From an uncultured Eubacteriales bacterium (GTDB lineage: Bacteria > Bacillota > Clostridia > Christensenellales > Aristaeellaceae): a stretch of 64,000 bases of DNA. The translations under genes and the position numbers were made by a program. Below the pieces are notes generated by a model. It searched no databases and was not told the origin of the DNA. It saw only the letters and a program-made list of their open reading frames with translations. This document shows positions 23,286 to 32,110 of this stretch, piece by piece. Location: contig CACWZP010000019.1 in NCBI GenBank assembly GCA_902765395.1, positions 1-64,000 on the forward strand, in the 5' to 3' direction. How positions within the stretch are numbered: the first letter of the stretch is position 1; every line of letters begins with the position of its first letter.

Positions 23286-24539
23286 TCAGCACTCCGCTCC
23301 CTGTACCCGCCCCACACTCGTGTTGTCCGCCCTGCGGTCCCGCAGCGCGGGCACGGGGTTCGGCGCGGTCTCGAAGCGATAGTCCTCGCCGTCCCGGGCG
23401 ATCACCTTTTCGATGATGGCGTGGCTCTCCACGCCGTTCACATCCCGGTTCACGATGCCCTGGTACTTGAAGAAGTCGGCGCTGGGGCTCAAATCGTTCA
23501 CGTTCGTCCAGTCCTCCCGCAGCGCGGTGTTGCACACGGTGCAGCCCAGGATGCCCCGCACGTATTCGATATTCCCGGTCAGCAGCAGCGGCTCGGGGAA
23601 CGTGCCGTCCGGGATCACCTGGGCGGCCTCCCTGCCCTCGTAGGTCTCCAGCAGCTCCGCCGCCGCGTGCAGGTGGCTCACCTCCTGCATGAACAGCATC
23701 TCCCAGATGTCCCGGATGCGCGGGTCGGTCTCCGTCTCCATGGCGCTCCAGTAGAGGTAGCACTCGGTATACTGGTGGTTGAGGAGCCCCTCCAGCCAGG
23801 TCTGCTCCGTGTCCATCAGGCTTCCGTACTGGGTGACGTGCTGCTCCTCCACCATGCCGATCTCCCGGTACAGCTTCTGGCCCCAGGCAGTGGGGTAGAA
23901 CGCGGCCACGTTCATGTAGTAGTTCATGGTCTGCTGCTCGGCGGGGGTGATGATGCCGGTGCACAGCCGCGTCATGGGCGAGGCCGTGGCGTTCTGGATG
24001 TGGAACTTCACGGAATCGAAGGGGTGCCTGTGGTGGGCGATGGTGGGCCGCCCGGGCATGATCTCAGTGTAGCGGCCCACGAGGGTCTCCGCATGCTGCC
24101 GGTCGTCGAACTCCATCAGGTCGGCATAGCGGTACAGGTGGTCGAAGTCCTCCAGCAGCGCAAAGTCCAGCGCCTGCTTCACATAAGGGTTGTCCTCCCG
24201 CTTTGCCAGGCCCGCCGTCAGGTCCACCGCCAGCTGCTCGTAGCCGATGGTGTGCTCCAATATCGTCTCGTCCGCCGGCTTCAGCGCGCCGATCAGCTTC
24301 TGCTGCTGCTGTTCGAGCCTCCGCATCAACGCGATCTGCCGCCGCAGCTCGTTGTCGCCCGCGTGGCGGGAGAACTGGTGGCTGTACCACACCTGCTCAA
24401 ACTCCGTGCCGTTCATCAATATCACCCGGCAGCGGGTGTAGGGGTCCACCGTCCGCTTGTCGTAGGGAACGGGCGTCATCCGCCCCCAGTCCATGATCAG
24501 GCTCTCCAGCGGCCTGGCCGCCAACTCAAATGGATTCAT
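23286..24539 (-). CDS. ferritin-like (diiron-type) protein of unknown function
   Basis: This is a 417-residue soluble, mostly helical protein. It has several Glu/His pairs of the ExxH kind spaced as in ferritin-like four-helix bundles, including VEEQHVTQYGSL and LFMQEVSHLHAAAEL, each preceded by a helix with a lone Glu (ECYLYWSAMETE). A dimetal site is likely, but the reaction is unknown. The N-terminal part carries an aromatic-rich EQVWYSHQFSRH segment. Translation most likely starts at 24539, where AAAGGAG stands 8 nt upstream. The gene stands alone, converging on murF. Confidence 0.7.
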   Translation of the reverse strand: MNPFELAARPLESLIMDWGRMTPVPYDKRTVDPYTRCRVILMNGTEFEQVWYSHQFSRHAGDNELRRQIALMRRLEQQQQKLIGALKPADETILEHTIGYEQLAVDLTAGLAKREDNPYVKQALDFALLEDFDHLYRYADLMEFDDRQHAETLVGRYTEIMPGRPTIAHHRHPFDSVKFHIQNATASPMTRLCTGIITPAEQQTMNYYMNVAAFYPTAWGQKLYREIGMVEEQHVTQYGSLMDTEQTWLEGLLNHQYTECYLYWSAMETETDPRIRDIWEMLFMQEVSHLHAAAELLETYEGREAAQVIPDGTFPEPLLLTGNIEYVRGILGCTVCNTALREDWTNVNDLSPSADFFKYQGIVNRDVNGVESHAIIEKVIARDGEDYRFETAPNPVPALRDRRADNTSVGRVQGAEC

Positions 24540-24600
24540 TGCCCACGCTCCTTTTCGCATTTTGCGGATAGTATATGCAAAGGCACGTGGATTTATAATT

Positions 24601-24648
24601 GAGATAAGGAACCGTCCCTAATTCTCAAGGAACCGTCCCTAATTCTCA
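24601..24648. repeat. two 21-bp direct repeats of the GGAACCGTCCC family
   Basis: Identical units of 21 bp occupy 24606-24626 and 24627-24647, directly between the start of the ferritin-like gene and the ftsH promoter. They share the core ggaaccgtccc with the twin-hairpin elements at 40711 and 41771. Confidence 0.8.
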
Positions 24649-24663
24649 AAATACTGACCATCT

Positions 24664-24693
24664 TTGACAATCAGTTGACAATGGGTGTATAAT
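24664..24693 (+). promoter_or_regulatory. promoter of ftsH
   Basis: TTGACA and TATAAT are 18 nt apart. A second TTGACA begins 11 nt inside the spacer, too close to serve this -10. Confidence 0.8.
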
Positions 24694-24736
24694 TAAGTGG
24701 TAAACTGATCCTGTGACCAGGAAGGAAGGTGCGCAA

Positions 24737-26584
24737 ATGAACGAAGTGAAGAAGCCGAGACAGCCGCTGGTCTTCTATTATGTGCTGGCCATCGCTGCGA
24801 TTATACTGTTCAACAGCCTCGTCGCGCCGCTGCTGTTTTCGCCGCGGGTGACGGAGGTAAGCTACGACGAGTTCATGACCATGACCGAGGACAAGAAGAT
24901 CGCCGAGGTGATGATCGAGGACAACCAGATCATGTTTGCCGACGCCGAGGGCAATCTGTACAAGACGGGCCTGATGGACGACCCGCAGCTGACCCAGCGG
25001 CTGTATGAAAGCGGCGCGAAGTTCGCCAGCCAGATCGTGGAGCAGATGTCGCCGATCCTGTCGTTTTTGGTCTCCTGGGCGCTGCCGCTGGTGCTGATGA
25101 TTGGCCTGGGCCAGTATTTCAGCAAGAAGCTGGTGGAGAAGGCCGGGGGCGGCGCGGGCAGTATGATGTTCGGCATGGGCAAGAGCAACGCCAAGGTGTA
25201 CGTGAAGAGTACCAGCGGCATCAAGTTCGACGACGTGGCCGGCGAGGACGAGGCCAAGGAGATCCTCTCCGAGATCGTGGACTTCCTGCACAACCCCAAG
25301 AAGTATGAGGAGATCGGCGCGAAGATGCCCAAGGGCGCGCTGCTGGTGGGCCCTCCCGGCACGGGCAAGACGCTGCTGGCCAAGGCGGTCGCCGGCGAGG
25401 CCAACGTGCCCTTCTTCTCCATCTCCGGCTCCGAGTTCGTGGAGATGTTCGTGGGCATGGGCGCGGCCAAGGTGCGCGACCTGTTCAAGCAGGCCAATGA
25501 GAAGGCCCCCTGCATCGTGTTCATCGACGAGGTGGACGCCATCGGCGGCAAGCGCGACGGGCGCATCGGCGGCAACGACGAGAGGGAGCAGACGCTGAAC
25601 CAGCTGCTGACCGAGATGGACGGCTTCGACGGCTCCAAGGGCGTGGTGATCCTGGCGGCCACCAACCGGCCCGAGAGCCTCGACCCGGCGCTGCTGCGCC
25701 CCGGCCGGTTCGATCGGCGCGTGCCGGTGGAGCTGCCCGACCTGCAGGGCCGCGAGGCGATTTTGAGAGTGCACGCGAAGAAGGTGCAGATGCAAAAGAA
25801 CATCGACTTTGCCGCCGTGGCCCGCGCGGCCGCCGGCGCTTCCGGCGCGGAGCTTGCCAACATCGTCAACGAGGCGGCGCTCAGGGCCGTGCGCGACGGG
25901 CGGCGGCTGGTGACCCAGGCCGACCTGGAGGAGAGCGTGGAGGTCATCATCGCGGGCTACCAGAAGAAGAACCGGGTGATGAGCGACAAGGAGAAGATGG
26001 TGGTGGCCTATCACGAGATCGGCCACGCGCTGGTGGCGGCGAAGCAGAGCGAGTCCGCGCCGGTGCACAAGATCACCATCATTCCGCGCACCAACGGCGC
26101 GCTGGGCTACACCATGCAGGTGGAGGAGAACGAACACTTCCTGCTCACCAAGGAGGAGCTGGAGAACAAGATCGCCACGTTCACCGGCGGCCGGGCCGCC
26201 GAGGCGCTGATCTTCCATCAGATCACTACCGGAGCCTCCAACGACATCGAGCAGGCCACCCGCCTGGCCCGGGCGATGATCACCCGCTACGGCATGAGCG
26301 ACGAGTTCGGCATGGTGGCCATGGAGCAGCTGACCAACCAGTACCTGGGCGGCGACACCACGCTGGCCTGCTCCGCCGAGACCGCCAACCACATCGACGT
26401 GGTGGTGCGCAACCTGATCGCGGCCCAGTACGACAAGGCCTATAAGATCCTGCAGGACAACATCCAGCAGCTGCACGCCCTGGCCAAGTACCTCTACGAG
26501 CACGAGACCATCACCGGCGAGGAATTCATGGACATCCTGCACAAGACCACCCCGCAGATCGCCGCGGCGACGGCGGTGGAGTGA
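24737..26584 (+). CDS. ftsH: ATP-dependent zinc metalloprotease FtsH
   Basis: FtsH is a membrane AAA+ protease that degrades misfolded membrane and regulatory proteins. The 615-residue protein has two transmembrane segments (about 14-34 and 108-128), an AAA+ module with Walker A GPPGTGKT (about 205-212) and Walker [13 protein letters not shown], a second region of homology [18 protein letters not shown], and a zinc protease domain with HEIGH (usual form HEAGH) and the distal Asp in [12 protein letters not shown]. The ribosome site GGAAGGTG precedes the chosen ATG. It is monocistronic. Confidence 0.97.
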   Translation: MNEVKKPRQPLVFYYVLAIAAIILFNSLVAPLLFSPRVTEVSYDEFMTMTEDKKIAEVMIEDNQIMFADAEGNLYKTGLMDDPQLTQRLYESGAKFASQIVEQMSPILSFLVSWALPLVLMIGLGQYFSKKLVEKAGGGAGSMMFGMGKSNAKVYVKSTSGIKFDDVAGEDEAKEILSEIVDFLHNPKKYEEIGAKMPKGALLVGPPGTGKTLLAKAVAGEANVPFFSISGSEFVEMFVGMGAAKVRDLFKQANEKAPCIVFIDEVDAIGGKRDGRIGGNDEREQTLNQLLTEMDGFDGSKGVVILAATNRPESLDPALLRPGRFDRRVPVELPDLQGREAILRVHAKKVQMQKNIDFAAVARAAAGASGAELANIVNEAALRAVRDGRRLVTQADLEESVEVIIAGYQKKNRVMSDKEKMVVAYHEIGHALVAAKQSESAPVHKITIIPRTNGALGYTMQVEENEHFLLTKEELENKIATFTGGRAAEALIFHQITTGASNDIEQATRLARAMITRYGMSDEFGMVAMEQLTNQYLGGDTTLACSAETANHIDVVVRNLIAAQYDKAYKILQDNIQQLHALAKYLYEHETITGEEFMDILHKTTPQIAAATAVE

Positions 26585-26629
26585 TGGCGCCCGCCTGAGG
26601 CCCTCCCCTTCAGGGGCATCGAACGCCCG

Positions 26630-26654
26630 GAAAAATGTCCAGAGGACATTTTTC
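26630..26654. repeat. perfect 11-bp inverted repeat after ftsH
   Basis: GAAAAATGTCC and GGACATTTTTC flank a 3-nt loop 46 nt past the ftsH stop. It may act as a partial terminator or belong to the repeat mosaic filling 26585-26944. Confidence 0.6.
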
Positions 26655-26767
26655 AGTAAGATGGGGCCGAAGGCCCGTGGCAGGTGCCCCGCAGGGGCGG
26701 GAGAGGTCGTTTTCCCTGCCTCCCATTGTGGGGAGCGGGAAAGCCATCCGCCATACCCGCCAACCAC

Positions 26768-26802
26768 AGCCAAGGAACGCCAACGGCGTGCCTTGGCTTT
26801 TT
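26768..26802 (+). terminator. intrinsic terminator upstream of nagA
   Basis: A 14-bp stem with one mismatch (AGCCAAGGaACGCC / GGCGTGCCTTGGCT) and loop aac is followed by TTTTT. It most likely ends the ftsH transcript. Confidence 0.8.
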
Positions 26803-26866
26803 CGCGGTTCGGTGGTAAAATGGAAGCACAGAGCGGCTCCTTCGCCTGGCTTAACATGCCTTGAGT

Positions 26867-26905
26867 GTCTTCCTGAGCGGAGGCACAGCCGGAGTCGAAG
26901 GATCC
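26867..26905. repeat. half copy of the ttcNtcGAgcg palindromic element
   Basis: This single arm resembles the right arms of the elements at 6579-6604 and 37652-37702 (cctgagcgg ... agtcgaagga). It lies 40 nt before the nagA start. Confidence 0.45.
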
Positions 26906-26944
26906 TTTCCCCGATACGATTACGCTGTGATGGAGGCGATCAAC

Positions 26945-28081
26945 ATGAAATACATCATCAACGGCACCCTCCTGCTCCCGGACGGCGAAATCACCGGCGC
27001 GGCGCTGGCCGTGGACGGCGGCAGGATCGCGGGCATCGCGAAAGAAGTCCCGGCGAACGCGGAGGTGATCGACGCCGCGTGCGGATACGTGTCCCCGGGG
27101 CTCATCGACGTGCACTGCCACGGCTTCATGGGCTGGGACACCTCAAACGGCAGCCTGGACGAGCTGCGGGAGATGTCCCGCCAGGCGGCGAGGTGGGGGA
27201 CCACCTCATGGCTGCCCACTACCATGACGCTGGACTGGCCGGTGCTGGAGAAGTGCTTTTCCGCCATCCGCGCCGCCCGGGACGAGAGCCTGACGGACGG
27301 CTGGCGCGGCGCGCAGGTGCTGGGCTGCCACGCCGAGGGGCCCTTCATCAACATGAAGAAAAAGGGCGCCCAGGCGGGCGGCAGCATCCAGGCGCCGGAC
27401 ATCGAAAAGCTGCGGCCCTGGGCGGACGTGGTGAAGCTGATGACCGTCGCGCCGGAGGTGGACGGGGCGCTGGACTTCATCCGCGCGGCCAGCGCGCTGG
27501 GCGTGGTGATCTCCATGGGCCACACCGCCGCCACGGCTGAAGAGGCCCTCGCGGGCGTGGACGCGGGCGTGACCCACGCCACCCACACCTTCAACGCCAT
27601 GACGCCCATGACCCACCGGGAGCCGGGCGTGGCGGGGGCGGCGCTGGTGGACGGTCGGGTGTACTGCGAGCTGATCGCCGACACCTTCCACGTATCGCCG
27701 CTGCTGTTCCCGCTGATGGCGAAGCAGAAGGGGGACCGCCTGGTGCTGATCACCGATTCCATCCGGGAAGCCCACCTGCCCGACGGCCCCCACGACCGCG
27801 ACGGGCAGACCATCGTCGTGAGCGGCATCCGGTTGCGCTTCCCCAACGGTACCATCGCCGGCAGCGCCCTGACCATGGACCGGGCCGTGCGCAACTTCAG
27901 AGAGCACACGGGCCTGCCGCTTTACGAGGTGGTGAACATGGCCTCGCTGTATCCGGCGCGCTCCGTCGGCGCGGACACCTGCAAGGGCTCGCTGGAGAGG
28001 GGCAAGGACGCGGATTTCCTCATCACCGACGCCGATTTCAACGTGCGCGCCACGTTCGTGCGCGGCGAGCGGGTGTATTGA
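26945..28081 (+). CDS. nagA: N-acetylglucosamine-6-phosphate deacetylase
   Basis: It removes acetate from GlcNAc-6-phosphate, feeding amino sugars to glycolysis or peptidoglycan. The 378-residue amidohydrolase shows DVHCHGFMGWDT (about 57-68), the metal-ligand region HAEGPFINMKKKGAQ, SMGHTAAT, THTFNAMTPM and the catalytic Asp region LITDS. GGAGG lies 8 nt before the ATG. The usual partner nagB is not adjacent, so the gene stands alone. A terminator follows 38 nt after the stop. Confidence 0.95.
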   Translation: MKYIINGTLLLPDGEITGAALAVDGGRIAGIAKEVPANAEVIDAACGYVSPGLIDVHCHGFMGWDTSNGSLDELREMSRQAARWGTTSWLPTTMTLDWPVLEKCFSAIRAARDESLTDGWRGAQVLGCHAEGPFINMKKKGAQAGGSIQAPDIEKLRPWADVVKLMTVAPEVDGALDFIRAASALGVVISMGHTAATAEEALAGVDAGVTHATHTFNAMTPMTHREPGVAGAALVDGRVYCELIADTFHVSPLLFPLMAKQKGDRLVLITDSIREAHLPDGPHDRDGQTIVVSGIRLRFPNGTIAGSALTMDRAVRNFREHTGLPLYEVVNMASLYPARSVGADTCKGSLERGKDADFLITDADFNVRATFVRGERVY

Positions 28082-28118
28082 AGCGAGGGCATTTCCCGTC
28101 GCGCATCCCCGATCTGTC

Positions 28119-28153
28119 GAAGCCTTCCCCGCGCGCTGGGGAAGGCTTCTTTA
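28119..28153 (+). terminator. intrinsic terminator of nagA
   Basis: A 12-bp perfect stem (GAAGCCTTCCCC / GGGGAAGGCTTC) with a 7-nt loop is followed by TTTAT. Confidence 0.85.
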
Positions 28154-28161
28154 TGCCGTCC

Positions 28162-28190
28162 TTGACAATAGTAAGGTCAATGTATATAAT
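28162..28190 (+). promoter_or_regulatory. promoter of the first Ig-like secreted protein
   Basis: Perfect TTGACA and TATAAT hexamers with a 17-nt spacer lie 57 nt upstream of the start codon. This is the best consensus promoter in the window, suggesting abundant product. Confidence 0.88.
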
Positions 28191-28246
28191 AAATATGTAA
28201 CACAACGGCGAAACCGATTCGACAGATCCATTAAGGAGGGAAGCCC

Positions 28247-29275
28247 ATGAAGAAGGTATTCAGTTTACTGCTCGTACTGATGCTGGTGCTGTCCATTGCC
28301 GTGCCCGGCATGGCCGCCGGCAAGGCCAAGACGAAGATCGCCCTGAACCAGAAGGGCACCGTGACGCTGGCGCTGAACAAGACCCTGCAGCTCACCGCCA
28401 CAGTGAGCACCGGCGCCGCCGTAAAGTGGAAGAGCAGCAAGAAGAGCGTCGCTTCGGTGGACGCCAACGGTCTGGTCACCGCCCACAAGGAGGGCAAGGC
28501 CACCATCACCGCCAAGGCTGGCGGCAAGACCGCGAAGGTTACCATCAAGGTGGTCGACCCCCTCAAGCCGAAGAAGCTCACCATCGGCCAGGGCAAGAAG
28601 ACCACGCTGTACACGGGCGACAAGCTGACGCTGGTCACCAGGCTGGCTCCGGAGACCGCCAGGAGCGAGCTGACGTTCAAGAGCAGCAAGAAATCCGTCG
28701 CAAGCGTGGACGACAAGGGCGTGGTCACGGCCCGCAAGAAGGGCAAGGCGAAGATCACCGTCACCTGCGTGAAGAACAAAAAGGCGAAGGCGACGATCAC
28801 CGTCACCGTGAAGGAAAAGATCGTCACCAAGCCTGAAAACGACCTGCTGCGCTACCTCGGCGCGTATGCCAAGACCACGGCGAAGAAGCTGGGCCTCAAG
28901 AAGCGCACCAACTTTGGTTCCGCCGCCGAATACTTCTGGAAGAGCAAGGCGGTCGAGCTCTATTGCCTCGGCAGCTATGAGCGCGGATATGTGAGCGGCT
29001 GCACCATCAAGGGCAAGACCAAGTACAACATCGCGGGCATCACCTATGGCATGAGCGAGAAGGAAGTCCCTGGCATCCTGGCCAAGAACGGCTTCAAAAC
29101 GGACGCCAGCTTGAACAAGTGGAACAAGAAGGGCACGATTACCTACGACAAGCCGTACCTCGATGCAGGGATCGCCCTCGACGTCACCTGCAAGAAGGGC
29201 AAGGTGACCTACGTGTACGCGATCTTCTACGGTGATAACCTGCGCCCCGCCGATGCCTATGACGGGCTGTCGTAA
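28247..29275 (+). CDS. secreted protein with two bacterial Ig-like (Big_2) domains
   Basis: This is a 342-residue exported protein. The signal peptide (1-23, ending PGMAAG) has no lipobox. Two Big_2 domains follow (about 28-103 and 108-190), each with the W/FKSSKKSVASVD...G.VTA..KGKA.IT pattern. The C-terminal 150 residues form a unique domain rich in Lys, Tyr and Gly. It is very basic and may bind cell wall polymers. A paralogue with three Big_2 domains lies at 52634-53866; their signal peptides and a C-terminal GVTFGM/GITYGM segment are alike. The ribosome site AAGGAGG is strong. Single gene. Confidence 0.85.
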   Translation: MKKVFSLLLVLMLVLSIAVPGMAAGKAKTKIALNQKGTVTLALNKTLQLTATVSTGAAVKWKSSKKSVASVDANGLVTAHKEGKATITAKAGGKTAKVTIKVVDPLKPKKLTIGQGKKTTLYTGDKLTLVTRLAPETARSELTFKSSKKSVASVDDKGVVTARKKGKAKITVTCVKNKKAKATITVTVKEKIVTKPENDLLRYLGAYAKTTAKKLGLKKRTNFGSAAEYFWKSKAVELYCLGSYERGYVSGCTIKGKTKYNIAGITYGMSEKEVPGILAKNGFKTDASLNKWNKKGTITYDKPYLDAGIALDVTCKKGKVTYVYAIFYGDNLRPADAYDGLS

Positions 29276-29386
29276 GCAGGCGGATGGACGCGCCTCCGGC
29301 GAAAACCACAATCGCAAATAATGCATACCGGCCTTCCGAGAGGGGGCCGGTTCCGTATAATCGCAACAGCTTTAACCTCTCCTTCA

Positions 29387-29415
29387 TTGACTGGACCAAT
29401 GCACCGTGCTATAAT
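29387..29415 (+). promoter_or_regulatory. promoter of the glycine riboswitch-glyA transcript
   Basis: TTGACT and TATAAT are 17 nt apart, with TGC directly before the -10. Confidence 0.85.
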
Positions 29416-29447
29416 GGTGCCACAGATGAATAGGCCGTTTGATGTTT

Positions 29448-29622
29448 GCAGGAGAGCGGACGGGCAGCCGTCCCGCCGAAGGAGAGACACTCTCAGGCGT
29501 TCCCCCGGGAATGAGGACTGCAAGCGGACGGCACTCTGGAGACGCCCGCGGAGCGCGGGGGCCGAAGGTGAAAGCGCGGGGGAACCTGCGCGAATCTCTC
29601 AGGCAAAAGGACAGAGCGAGTT
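29448..29622 (+). promoter_or_regulatory. tandem glycine riboswitch
   Basis: Two aptamers stand in series. The first begins ggagagcgg at 29451 and holds gccgaaggag with actctcaggc. The second (about 29535-29618) holds gccgaaggtgaaa and ends with the signature atctctcaggcaaaaggac. It lies between the promoter and glyA. Glycine binding should set expression of serine hydroxymethyltransferase through the hairpin at 29663-29686. Confidence 0.93.
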
Positions 29623-29662
29623 TCTTCGACCGGCACCATACCGGTGGAAGCGACGCCCTGCG

Positions 29663-29686
29663 ACCGATGCCTGCATCGGTTGTTTT
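29663..29686 (+). terminator. expression-platform terminator of the glycine riboswitch
   Basis: ACCGATGC / GCATCGGT with a 2-nt centre is followed by TGTTTTC. It stands between the second aptamer and the glyA ribosome site. Confidence 0.7.
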
Positions 29687-29718
29687 CATGTAACGACAGA
29701 AAATGGAGGGCAACAGCA

Positions 29719-30966
29719 ATGGTACAGGAGAGCATGGAGTTTATTCGCAGTTATGACCCGGAGATCGGCAGCATCATGCTGAAGGAGCTGGAGCGCCAGC
29801 GCCACAACCTGGAGCTGATCGCGTCGGAGAACATCGTGACCGAGCCGGTGATGGCGGCGATGGGTTCGGTGTTGACCAACAAGTACGCCGAGGGCTATCC
29901 GGGGCACCGCTACTACGGCGGCTGCGAATACGTGGACGAGGTGGAGAACGTGTGCATCGAGCGCGCCAAGAAGCTGTTCGGCGTGCAGTTTGCCAATGTG
30001 CAGCCCCACAGCGGCTCCCAGGCCAACGCGGCCGTGTACCTGGCGCTGTGCCAGCCCGGCGACACCGTGATGGGCATGGACCTGAGCGCCGGCGGCCACC
30101 TGACCCACGGCTCCAAGGTCAGCTTCTCCGGCAAGCTGTACAACAGCGTGTCCTACGGCTGCGATCCGGAGACAGGCCTGATCGACTATGACCAGGTGCG
30201 TGCCCTGGCGCTGGAGCACCGCCCGAAGATGATCATCGCCGGCGCGTCCGCCTATCCCAGGATCATCGACTTCGAGAAGTTCGGCCAGATCGCCAGGGAA
30301 GTGGGCGCCTACTTCATGGTGGACATCGCCCACATCGCGGGCCTGGTGGCTGCGGGCGAGCATCCCAGCCCGATCCCGTATGCCGATGTGGTGACCACCA
30401 CCAACCACAAGACTCTGCGCGGTCCCCGCGGCGGCATGATCCTGACCAACGACGCGGACATTGCCAAGAAGATCAACAGCGCCATCTTTCCGGGCACCCA
30501 GGGTGGCCCGCTGATGCACGTGATCGCGGCCAAGGCCGTGGTGCTGGGCGAGGCCCTGAAGCCGGAGTTCAAGCAGTACCAGCGCCAGATCGTGGCCAAC
30601 GCCGCCGCCATGGCGAACGCGCTGCTGGAGCGCGGCGTGAAGCTGGTGTCCGGCGGCACCGACAATCACCTGATGCTGATCGACCTGAAGCAGGCCGACA
30701 TCAGCGGCCGGGAGCTGGAGGAGCGCCTGGACCAGGTGCACATCACCGTGAACAAGAACAAGATCCCCGGAGACCCCCGCTCCGCCAAGGAGACCTCCGG
30801 CATCCGCGTGGGCACCCCGGCCATCACGGCCCGCGGCTTCAAGGAGGCCGAGGCCCGGGAGGTGGGCGAGCTGCTGGCCCTGGCCGCCCAGGACTTCGAC
30901 GCGAAGAAGGGCGAGATCCTGGAGCGCGTGGACGCCCTGTGCACCCGGTTCCCGATCTACGAATAA
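29719..30966 (+). CDS. glyA: serine hydroxymethyltransferase
   Basis: It interconverts serine plus tetrahydrofolate with glycine plus methylene-tetrahydrofolate. The 415-residue PLP enzyme shows [24 protein letters not shown], the PLP-contact segment [17 protein letters not shown] and the Schiff-base lysine in [14 protein letters not shown] (about 225). GGAGGG lies 8 nt before the ATG at 29719; an open frame running upstream into the riboswitch is not used. Control by the glycine riboswitch links one-carbon flow to glycine level. Confidence 0.97.
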   Translation: MVQESMEFIRSYDPEIGSIMLKELERQRHNLELIASENIVTEPVMAAMGSVLTNKYAEGYPGHRYYGGCEYVDEVENVCIERAKKLFGVQFANVQPHSGSQANAAVYLALCQPGDTVMGMDLSAGGHLTHGSKVSFSGKLYNSVSYGCDPETGLIDYDQVRALALEHRPKMIIAGASAYPRIIDFEKFGQIAREVGAYFMVDIAHIAGLVAAGEHPSPIPYADVVTTTNHKTLRGPRGGMILTNDADIAKKINSAIFPGTQGGPLMHVIAAKAVVLGEALKPEFKQYQRQIVANAAAMANALLERGVKLVSGGTDNHLMLIDLKQADISGRELEERLDQVHITVNKNKIPGDPRSAKETSGIRVGTPAITARGFKEAEAREVGELLALAAQDFDAKKGEILERVDALCTRFPIYE

Positions 30967-30972
30967 TCATTC

Positions 30973-31005
30973 AAAAACCATGCCGGCTCTGCCGACATGG
31001 TTTTT
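30973..31005. terminator. intrinsic terminator of glyA
   Basis: AAAAACCATG and CATGGTTTTT with an inner TGcCGGC / GCCGaCA stem lie directly after the glyA stop; T-runs exist on both strands. Confidence 0.85.
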
Positions 31006-31021
31006 GGCAATATGCGAGAGA

Positions 31022-31066
31022 CATAAAAGGCCCATCCCTTGCCGAAACGGCAGGGGACGGGCCTTT
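31022..31066 (-). terminator. intrinsic terminator of the 31-33 kb minus-strand genes
   Basis: A long stem AAAGGCCCaTCCC...GGGAcGGGCCTTT with loop region TGCCGaaaCGGCA ends in TTTTAT on the minus strand, 4 nt past the stop at 31070. Confidence 0.85.
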
Positions 31067-31069
31067 GCG

Positions 31070-31495
31070 TCAGGATTGTTCTTCCTCGAACAGGTATGGC
31101 CTGTCGTGGTAGTAGCGGTAGAGCGTGATGCCCCACAGCGCCACGATCCCGGCGGGGACGATCCGCCTTCCCAGGCTGTCCGCGCCAAAGGAATCCAGCA
31201 GCAGGTCGATGGCCGCCAGGATGACCGCCGCCGCGAGGCACACGCCCAGCAGCTCCTTCGGCGCCTGGGGCCGGAAGGCGGCCAGGTCGAACCGCGTCTT
31301 GACGGTGAACGCGCCCACCAGCATCAGCCCCACGGCCAGCGCGATGACGGGCCAGGCGGGGTGCACGCCGTTCTCATTCACAAATTGAATGTCCAGGAAT
31401 CCCTGGATCACCGCTACCAGCGCATAGGCCCAGAGGAAAAAGAAGATCAGCGCCTTGTGAAACCATGGATGGAAAACGGGCTTCTGCTCGCTCAT
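31070..31495 (-). CDS. four-helix membrane protein
   Basis: This is a 141-residue protein with four hydrophobic segments (about 16-35, 46-64, 84-103 and 109-127) and a cytoplasmic C-terminus ending in acidic residues. No family is recognised. The ATG at 31495 is chosen because GGGAGA lies 9 nt upstream; a GTG three codons earlier would sit directly on that site. It starts 5 nt beyond the stop of the secreted-protein gene, so the two are cotranscribed. Confidence 0.72.
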   Translation of the reverse strand: MSEQKPVFHPWFHKALIFFFLWAYALVAVIQGFLDIQFVNENGVHPAWPVIALAVGLMLVGAFTVKTRFDLAAFRPQAPKELLGVCLAAAVILAAIDLLLDSFGADSLGRRIVPAGIVALWGITLYRYYHDRPYLFEEEQS

Positions 31496-31500
31496 GCGGG

Positions 31501-32073
31501 TCACTCTCCCTGCCCGGTCAGCATCGACGCCACCAACTCGGCCTCGGCGTCCAGTTTGGCCTGGTAGTCCTCCGCCGCCGGGTCGAGGATCTCAGCGCCG
31601 CCGTAGTTCATGTGCGTCATGTCCGCCGTCCAGGCGCACAGGAAGGCGGATTCGCCCAGCATGTTGTCGTACTCAATGGTGTAATAGCCCGCGCTGCCGG
31701 TGTCCGGGTCGTAGACCATGTAAATTCGGAAGCACTGGGGGCTCACCTCCGGCGCGGGCATGCCGATCTGCAGCACCGTCATGCCGTCCGGCTCGTACCA
31801 GTGCAGGGTGAAATCCCCCTCCTGATAAGGGTAATCCACGCCGTTTTCGTCGGCCAGCGCCGTCCAGAGGGGATAGATGCCATTCTCCTTCAGCACGTCC
31901 AGCATCACCTGGGGATCCTCGTGGAAATAGCGGGGCAGTACGTTGTGCTCGAAGAAGTAGCGCATGCGCTCCAGCGTGACGCCGGAGGCCTCCTCCTCCG
32001 GGGCGGCCTCGGCCAGCGCGGGCAGGGTCGCCAGCAGCATGAGCGCCAGCAGCATCGCAATCAGTCTCTTCAT
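31501..32073 (-). CDS. small secreted protein
   Basis: This is a 190-residue exported protein. A signal peptide (1-22, LPALAEA) with no lipobox Cys is followed by a compact domain with aromatic and acidic residues (GDFTLHWYEPDGMTVLQIG, YMVYDPDTGSAGYYTIEYD) that suggests a small beta-rich fold. No family is recognised. AAAGGAG precedes the ATG. The same operon has a secreted peptidoglycan-binding protein upstream, so an envelope role is likely. Confidence 0.72.
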   Translation of the reverse strand: MKRLIAMLLALMLLATLPALAEAAPEEEASGVTLERMRYFFEHNVLPRYFHEDPQVMLDVLKENGIYPLWTALADENGVDYPYQEGDFTLHWYEPDGMTVLQIGMPAPEVSPQCFRIYMVYDPDTGSAGYYTIEYDNMLGESAFLCAWTADMTHMNYGGAEILDPAAEDYQAKLDAEAELVASMLTGQGE

Positions 32074-32110
32074 GGTATTCTCCTTTCCGTTGGTGAGTTT
32101 GGCACCGGGG

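Noticed and set aside
24671-27121. 816-codon open frame opposite ftsH
   Set aside because: Shadow of ftsH: low complexity (His, Val, Leu, Gly), crosses the ftsH promoter and intergenic repeats.
29644-29718. Upstream extension of glyA into the riboswitch
   Set aside because: It would translate the terminator hairpin; GGAGGG before 29719 and the family alignment fix the start.
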